This document shows positions 60,688 to 64,000 of a stretch of DNA of 64,000 nt, piece after piece. Made by a program: the position numbers and the translations under genes. The notes below the pieces were generated by a model. It was not told where the DNA came from. It made no database searches and saw nothing but the letters and a program-made list of their open reading frames with translations. Origin of the DNA: Candidatus Saccharimonadota bacterium (lineage in GTDB: Bacteria > Patescibacteriota > Saccharimonadia > Saccharimonadales > UBA4665); NCBI GenBank assembly GCA_018062785.1, contig JAGORO010000004.1, positions 1 through 64,000 on the forward strand, in the 5' to 3' direction. The number at the start of each line of letters is the position of its first letter. The first letter of the stretch is position 1.

Positions 60688-60989
60688 AGTACTAGAGACA
60701 AACATGCGCCGCCCCATTTTCTTCCAGAAAATAGGGACCCGCGAGCCTGCTTTTCTCATTGCTCACTAACCGTTCGCTGCTCTTTTCAATACTGAGACGA
60801 CCGAGAGAGGTTCTCTCATCGTGCGGCTACACGCCAGCAAGCTGGCGTTTCGTTCGGGCTGCTCTTTCCTGAGTACTGCGACGTTTACCGGAATACATCC
60901 GACAAAATTTCAACTCGATACAGTAGAAAACGGGGTTTGTACGCCCCGTTTTTTATATTCTTTTTATACTCTGGTGTCTGTGTTTGGAA
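60688..60989. other. 302-nt intergenic region with several hairpins
   Basis: This stretch has no credible ORF. It holds a CCCCATTTTCT/AGAAAATAGGG hairpin (60712-60736), GAGAGA-GGT-TCTCTC (60803-60817), ACGCCAGC-AA-GCTGGCGT (60831-60848) and the terminator at 60927-60954. It could be a processed 3' UTR of the LysM gene or a separate small RNA. No match to tmRNA, RNase P or SRP consensus was seen. Confidence 0.5.
60927..60954. terminator. intrinsic terminator between convergent genes
   Basis: AAAACGGGG, an 8-nt loop and CCCCGTTTTTT form a stem with a U run on the plus strand and a weaker one on the minus strand. It would end the LysM-gene transcript and the 76-aa gene transcript. Confidence 0.82.
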
Positions 60990-61220
60990 TTACGTTACGA
61001 CCTCGAAGAGTTTTAGCGCCCGAGCGACTATTGCTGGATCGTGCTGAATTTGGGAATACAGTCGCGTCATATCTTCACGTTGGTCAGGAGCCGTAGCCGT
61101 TTGGTCGCAAATCATATCAAAAAGGCGGTACTTTTCGGCCGTAACCTGAGCCGCTGCCTGTTCTTGAATCTGGTGTATAGGAACAAATAGATTATCGAGT
61201 GCGCGTGTTGTTTCGGCCAT
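60990..61220 (-). CDS. small helical protein, 76 aa
   Basis: A soluble helical protein (MAETTRALDNLFVPIHQIQE start, IVARALKLFEVV end) with no recognised family. AAAGGAAA lies before the ATG at 61220. It converges with the LysM gene across the terminator and is divergent from rarA. Likely real because of the ribosome-binding site. Confidence 0.6.
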   Translation of the reverse strand: MAETTRALDNLFVPIHQIQEQAAAQVTAEKYRLFDMICDQTATAPDQREDMTRLYSQIQHDPAIVARALKLFEVVT

Positions 61221-61344
61221 AGATTTTCCTTTTTGTTAGCTACTATGTGCACTTAGTTTTACGCTCATTTTCGCCAGAAGCAATAGATTGTGATAAATCA
61301 CACACATCATTTTGGTATTTTTAAGCATTCCGACGTGCGGCCTA

Positions 61345-61350
61345 TATACT
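61345..61350 (+). promoter_or_regulatory. -10 box for leaderless rarA mRNA
   Basis: TATACT followed by 6 nt and the ATG at 61357; no Shine-Dalgarno. Confidence 0.6.
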
Positions 61351-61356
61351 ATATGT

Positions 61357-62541
61357 ATGGACTCGAGACCATTGGCAGAGAAAATGCGACCAGAAAAGCT
61401 GGAGGATGTCGTCGGACAGCAGCACCTGATAGGCACACAGAAGATCATCCGCCAGATCATTGACAAGAAACAGCCGACCAGCCTTATTCTCTGGGGGCCG
61501 CCTGGCACTGGCAAAACAACGCTGGCGCGAATTATCGCCAAAGAAACAGGCGCAGAGTTCGTCGAACTGAGCGCAGTCACCAGTGGCAAGGCCGATGTGA
61601 CCAAAGTAATTGAGCACGCCAAGCAAAACAACCGGCTGGGGATGCAGACCGTGCTATTCGTGGATGAGATTCACCGCTTTAATAAAGCTCAGCAGGATGC
61701 GTTTTTGCCACACGTAGAAGACGGTACGGTAATCTTAATTGGTGCCACCACCGAAAATCCAAGCTTTGAGGTTATCAATCCACTGCTTTCTCGTGCCCGT
61801 GTATTGGTACTCGAGCCACTCAATGAGGATGAAATCATCACCATTATACAGAGGTCGGCAGAGCAAATGAAGATTAGCAAGAAAACGCTACCGCTCAAAT
61901 CCGTTCAGCTTCTTGCTCGGCTCTCGGGTGGCGATGCCCGCGTAGCCATTGGCAATCTAGAGCTATCGCATAAACTCGCCGCTGGCAAGACGATCACTAC
62001 GAAAATTGTCGAAACGGCCGCCCAAACACGTCTGCCTAGCTACGATAAAAACGGCGAGCAGCACTACAATATAATTAGCGCTTTTATAAAATCTATGCGT
62101 GGTGGCGACCCGACAGCCGCACTCTACTGGATGGCTCGCATGGTGCAAGCCGGTGAAGACCCAAAGTTTATTGCTCGGCGCATGGTAGTGTTTGCCAGCG
62201 AAGACATTGGACTCGCCGCTCCTGCTGCGCTCAATCTAGCTGTTTCGACTTTTTTGGCCGTGGAGCGGATCGGCATGCCCGAGGCGAGCATTACCCTTAG
62301 TCACTGTGCAGCCACGCTTGCCAAATCGCCCAAGAGTCGTGAAAGCTACGACGCATGGGGTCAGGCTCAGGCACTCGCCAAGCAGTACCCCGACCTGCCG
62401 GTACCGCTCGGCATTCGCAATGCTCCGACCAAGCTTATGAAGGACCTTGGCTACGGCAAAGGCGCCGAGTGGACTGCCGGCGCCAAGCACCCCGACGGTT
62501 TCCTACCCCCAGAACTCACAGACACTAGTCTTTTCGACTAA
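61357..62541 (+). CDS. rarA: replication-associated recombination protein A, AAA+ ATPase
   Basis: A 394-aa RarA/MgsA/WRNIP1-family ATPase acting at stalled forks. Walker A is [10 protein letters not shown] (about residues 46-55), Walker B is [11 protein letters not shown] (about residues 99-109), sensor 1 region [11 protein letters not shown] and the C-terminal MgsA domain with [20 protein letters not shown] are all present. The ATG at 61357 is preferred over 61312. The 3' end overlaps the membrane HExxH gene by 17 nt on the opposite strand. Confidence 0.97.
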   Translation: MDSRPLAEKMRPEKLEDVVGQQHLIGTQKIIRQIIDKKQPTSLILWGPPGTGKTTLARIIAKETGAEFVELSAVTSGKADVTKVIEHAKQNNRLGMQTVLFVDEIHRFNKAQQDAFLPHVEDGTVILIGATTENPSFEVINPLLSRARVLVLEPLNEDEIITIIQRSAEQMKISKKTLPLKSVQLLARLSGGDARVAIGNLELSHKLAAGKTITTKIVETAAQTRLPSYDKNGEQHYNIISAFIKSMRGGDPTAALYWMARMVQAGEDPKFIARRMVVFASEDIGLAAPAALNLAVSTFLAVERIGMPEASITLSHCAATLAKSPKSRESYDAWGQAQALAKQYPDLPVPLGIRNAPTKLMKDLGYGKGAEWTAGAKHPDGFLPPELTDTSLFD

Positions 62542-63343
62542 CTAGGCTTTTTTTAGCCGCAAGCCCGTAGACAGTATTCACTGTCTCTAACGTACCTCTT
62601 GGGAGAACGACAGCTATTTGGCTATCTTTCATTTGCTCACCAACACTAAAACAATGGTCTTCTTCAATACTGCTGTCGTATGCCTGTCGTAATGCATTTT
62701 CGAGCAAATTCAGCAATTTGCGACTCCCAAGCTGGATAGTCATAAACGCTCCGGCAGTAGCGGCCAAAGAAACTGCGAGATTATCCGTATAGTGGGTTAC
62801 TGTGAGCACCGAACCGACATAGGTACTCATAAGGCCTGCCTGGCCAAGCACATGTTTTCCGAGTAGTCTTCTGCCCTCTCGACGATGTTGGCTACGCTCC
62901 TCACTAAATTCGTCCAACATATCTACTTTGTAGTGCTCAATCTCGTGCGCGAGGGTATCGGATGCCTCCATGGTGGTAAGTTCGGCAAGTATCAGCTTTG
63001 CAAAATCGTCTCTGGCTTCACCTATTTGGTCATTCAGTATCTCTGTAGTGTCGCTAAAGTATAGCTGAATTCCTTTGTTTTTTCTTGTGTAGCGGCCGTA
63101 CGTATGACTATCTGTATCGGCCAGCCTCTTGGGTTGGCGCGTAACATTGATCGTTAAGCCCGAAATTTGCTCGTCACTCAGTCCCGAATCACGCATATAT
63201 TGCGTCGTCTTGGTAAGATCGATATCAACGAGATCAAAATATTTGCCCGTGTTCCTGTCCATCACAATCGTTGGAAAAGCCTCTGGAACGTATGGTTCCG
63301 GTACGCCACTATCTGATCCTGTAATGTACTCATAGGAAATCAT
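62525..63343 (-). CDS. HExxH protein with membrane segments
   Basis: A 272-aa protein with a putative zinc motif HEIEH (residues 133-137) in TLAHEIEHYKVDMLDEFSEE, followed by one or two membrane helices (about residues 168-205). The N-terminal part is beta-rich and charged. It may be a membrane-associated metalloprotease; the third zinc ligand would be a nearby acidic residue. No named family recognised. TATAAT ends 7 nt before the ATG at 63343. It is divergent from the Nudix gene. Confidence 0.72.
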   Translation of the reverse strand: MISYEYITGSDSGVPEPYVPEAFPTIVMDRNTGKYFDLVDIDLTKTTQYMRDSGLSDEQISGLTINVTRQPKRLADTDSHTYGRYTRKNKGIQLYFSDTTEILNDQIGEARDDFAKLILAELTTMEASDTLAHEIEHYKVDMLDEFSEERSQHRREGRRLLGKHVLGQAGLMSTYVGSVLTVTHYTDNLAVSLAATAGAFMTIQLGSRKLLNLLENALRQAYDSSIEEDHCFSVGEQMKDSQIAVVLPRGTLETVNTVYGLAAKKSLVSRKD

Positions 63344-63350
63344 GTTTAGT

Positions 63351-63356
63351 ATTATA
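63351..63356 (-). promoter_or_regulatory. -10 box for leaderless HExxH-protein mRNA
   Basis: TATAAT on the minus strand followed by 7 nt and the ATG at 63343; no Shine-Dalgarno. Confidence 0.6.
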
Positions 63357-63449
63357 ACATTTTTGTATTGTTCCTTCAACTTTGCGAATCTTGGTTACCT
63401 ATGGGTTATTGATCGCGAGTGGCCATTAGGTTTGCGGGCTTGGACTATG

Positions 63450-63455
63450 TATACT
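63450..63455 (+). promoter_or_regulatory. -10 box for leaderless Nudix mRNA
   Basis: TATACT followed by 6 nt and the ATG at 63462; no Shine-Dalgarno. Confidence 0.6.
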
Positions 63456-63461
63456 GCTACC

Positions 63462-63947
63462 ATGATCGAAAAAATGGACAGTATAGCGCTACGGAAGCAC
63501 AAAGGGATTAGTTTCGTCGGTGTTACGGTGTCGTTTGTATGCTACGACAAGACAGGCCAAGTATTTATGGCGAAGCGCAGTAAAAATGCTCGAGACGAAC
63601 ACGGCAAGTGGGATGGAGGCGGTGGTGGCCTCAAGCACGGTGATACGCTGGAAAATACGGTGCGGCGAGAAATCCTAGAGGAATATGGTGCTGATGTACT
63701 GCAACTCGACTATCTTGGGCACTTCGAGGCTTTTCGGACCAACGAAGCCGGCCAAAAGACACACTGGATTGCACACTGCTACGCAGCGTTAGTCGATCAT
63801 GGTCGGGTGCGCATTATGGAGCCCGAGATATTTGACGATAGTGGCTGGTTTGACCTGGATGCACTGCCCGAGCCATTACATTCCCAATGGGTCGAGAAGT
63901 TTTTACCACTCTACGGTAAGAAACTCCGCAAAATTATTACACCGTAA
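63462..63947 (+). CDS. Nudix hydrolase
   Basis: A 161-aa Nudix protein. The box region reads GGGLKHGDTLENTVRREILE then EYGADV; the first glutamate of the consensus appears as aspartate (GD), the rest is intact. AKRSKNARDEHGKWDGGGGG before it is typical of ADP-ribose or nucleotide-sugar pyrophosphatases. The ATG at 63462 is chosen by its TATACT spacing over the upstream in-frame start. Confidence 0.87.
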   Translation: MIEKMDSIALRKHKGISFVGVTVSFVCYDKTGQVFMAKRSKNARDEHGKWDGGGGGLKHGDTLENTVRREILEEYGADVLQLDYLGHFEAFRTNEAGQKTHWIAHCYAALVDHGRVRIMEPEIFDDSGWFDLDALPEPLHSQWVEKFLPLYGKKLRKIITP

Positions 63948-63962
63948 GCACTTTTTTAGGCG

Positions 63963-63968
63963 TATACT
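63963..63968 (+). promoter_or_regulatory. -10 box in front of the truncated last gene
   Basis: TATACT followed by 7 nt and an ATG at 63976, the same leaderless spacing. Confidence 0.55.
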
Positions 63969-63975
63969 GTAGCCT

Positions 63976-64000
63976 ATGCGTGCAAGCATCGATATTAGAG
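63976..64000 (+). CDS. start of a gene running off the right edge
   Basis: Only eight codons are visible, MRASIDIR. The ATG is 7 nt after TATACT, matching the leaderless pattern, which is the main reason to call it. No function can be given. Confidence 0.4.

Noticed and set aside
60688-60989. RNase P, tmRNA or SRP RNA
   Set aside because: A few words on the minus strand (AGGAAAG, AGCAGCC) recall RNase P and SRP, but the strict consensus blocks are missing.
1-64000. UGA recoded as glycine (Gracilibacteria-type code)
   Set aside because: UGA ends real genes, for instance in the ATGA overlap at 5415-5418, and no long gene needs UGA read-through.
1-64000. CRISPR array, transposase or prophage
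   Set aside because: No regularly spaced repeats, cas genes, transposase motifs or phage structural genes were seen on either strand.

Overview
The window looks like a chromosome segment from a Candidatus Saccharibacteria (TM7, Patescibacteria/CPR) genome. The clues are two small pilins with a KGFTAIEGLL-type prepilin end, very compact gene packing with many 4-nt ATGA overlaps, a short list of biosynthetic genes, and UGA clearly used as a stop (for example in the ATGA overlap at 5415-5418), which argues against the UGA-recoding Gracilibacteria and Absconditabacteria. No rRNA, tRNA, CRISPR array, transposase or phage gene was found. The lineage call is inference from gene style, not from a marker-gene tree.

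Layout. 1-7557 (minus): the 5' part of dnaE, two small envelope-associated proteins, galU, a Nudix hydrolase and the gatC-gatA-(membrane protein)-gatB operon. 7653-13946: an alpha/beta hydrolase, uvrB, a tandem pair of pilin-like genes, a LOG-family enzyme and a 411-aa unknown. 14000-21310 (minus): a sugar-phosphate block with a PfkB-type kinase, class II aldolase, split transketolase, Rpe-like and RpiB enzymes and GAPDH, with two small membrane proteins interleaved. 21405-31848: Nudix, Ppa, glycerophosphodiesterase, PLD-like enzyme, flavin reductase, TrxB, FemX-like ligase, glutaredoxin-like protein, two FKBPs, another Nudix and an ABC exporter. 31931-36582: pheS-pheT and two exported or anchored unknowns. 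36738-45177: YajQ, unknowns, an HTH-Nudix regulator next to a GH63-like glycosidase, UppP, a phosphohexomutase, RmuC and a ZIP transporter. 45376-64000: a 1170-aa surface protein, ion-transport and membrane genes (KefB-type, DUF475, CorA, CNNM/CorC), a DUF922-like protein, a DEAD-box helicase, TypA, a LysM hydrolase, RarA, a membrane HExxH protein and a final Nudix.

Functionally the window joins information processing (dnaE, uvrB, rarA, rmuC, gatCAB, pheST, typA, a DEAD-box helicase), a pentose-phosphate and lower-glycolysis module, thiol redox (trxB with a glutaredoxin-like protein), lipid-carrier and wall-related steps (uppP, FemX-like, LysM protein) and surface proteins suited to an epibiont.

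The most unusual signals are non-coding. A roughly 100-nt three-hairpin element occurs twice (26034-26138 minus, 43240-43333 plus) with the same hairpin order and arms that differ in compensating ways. The second copy sits between exact 59-bp direct repeats that duplicate the 3' end of rmuC. Many genes start 6-8 nt after a TATACT-like -10 box with no Shine-Dalgarno sequence, which points to widespread leaderless transcription.
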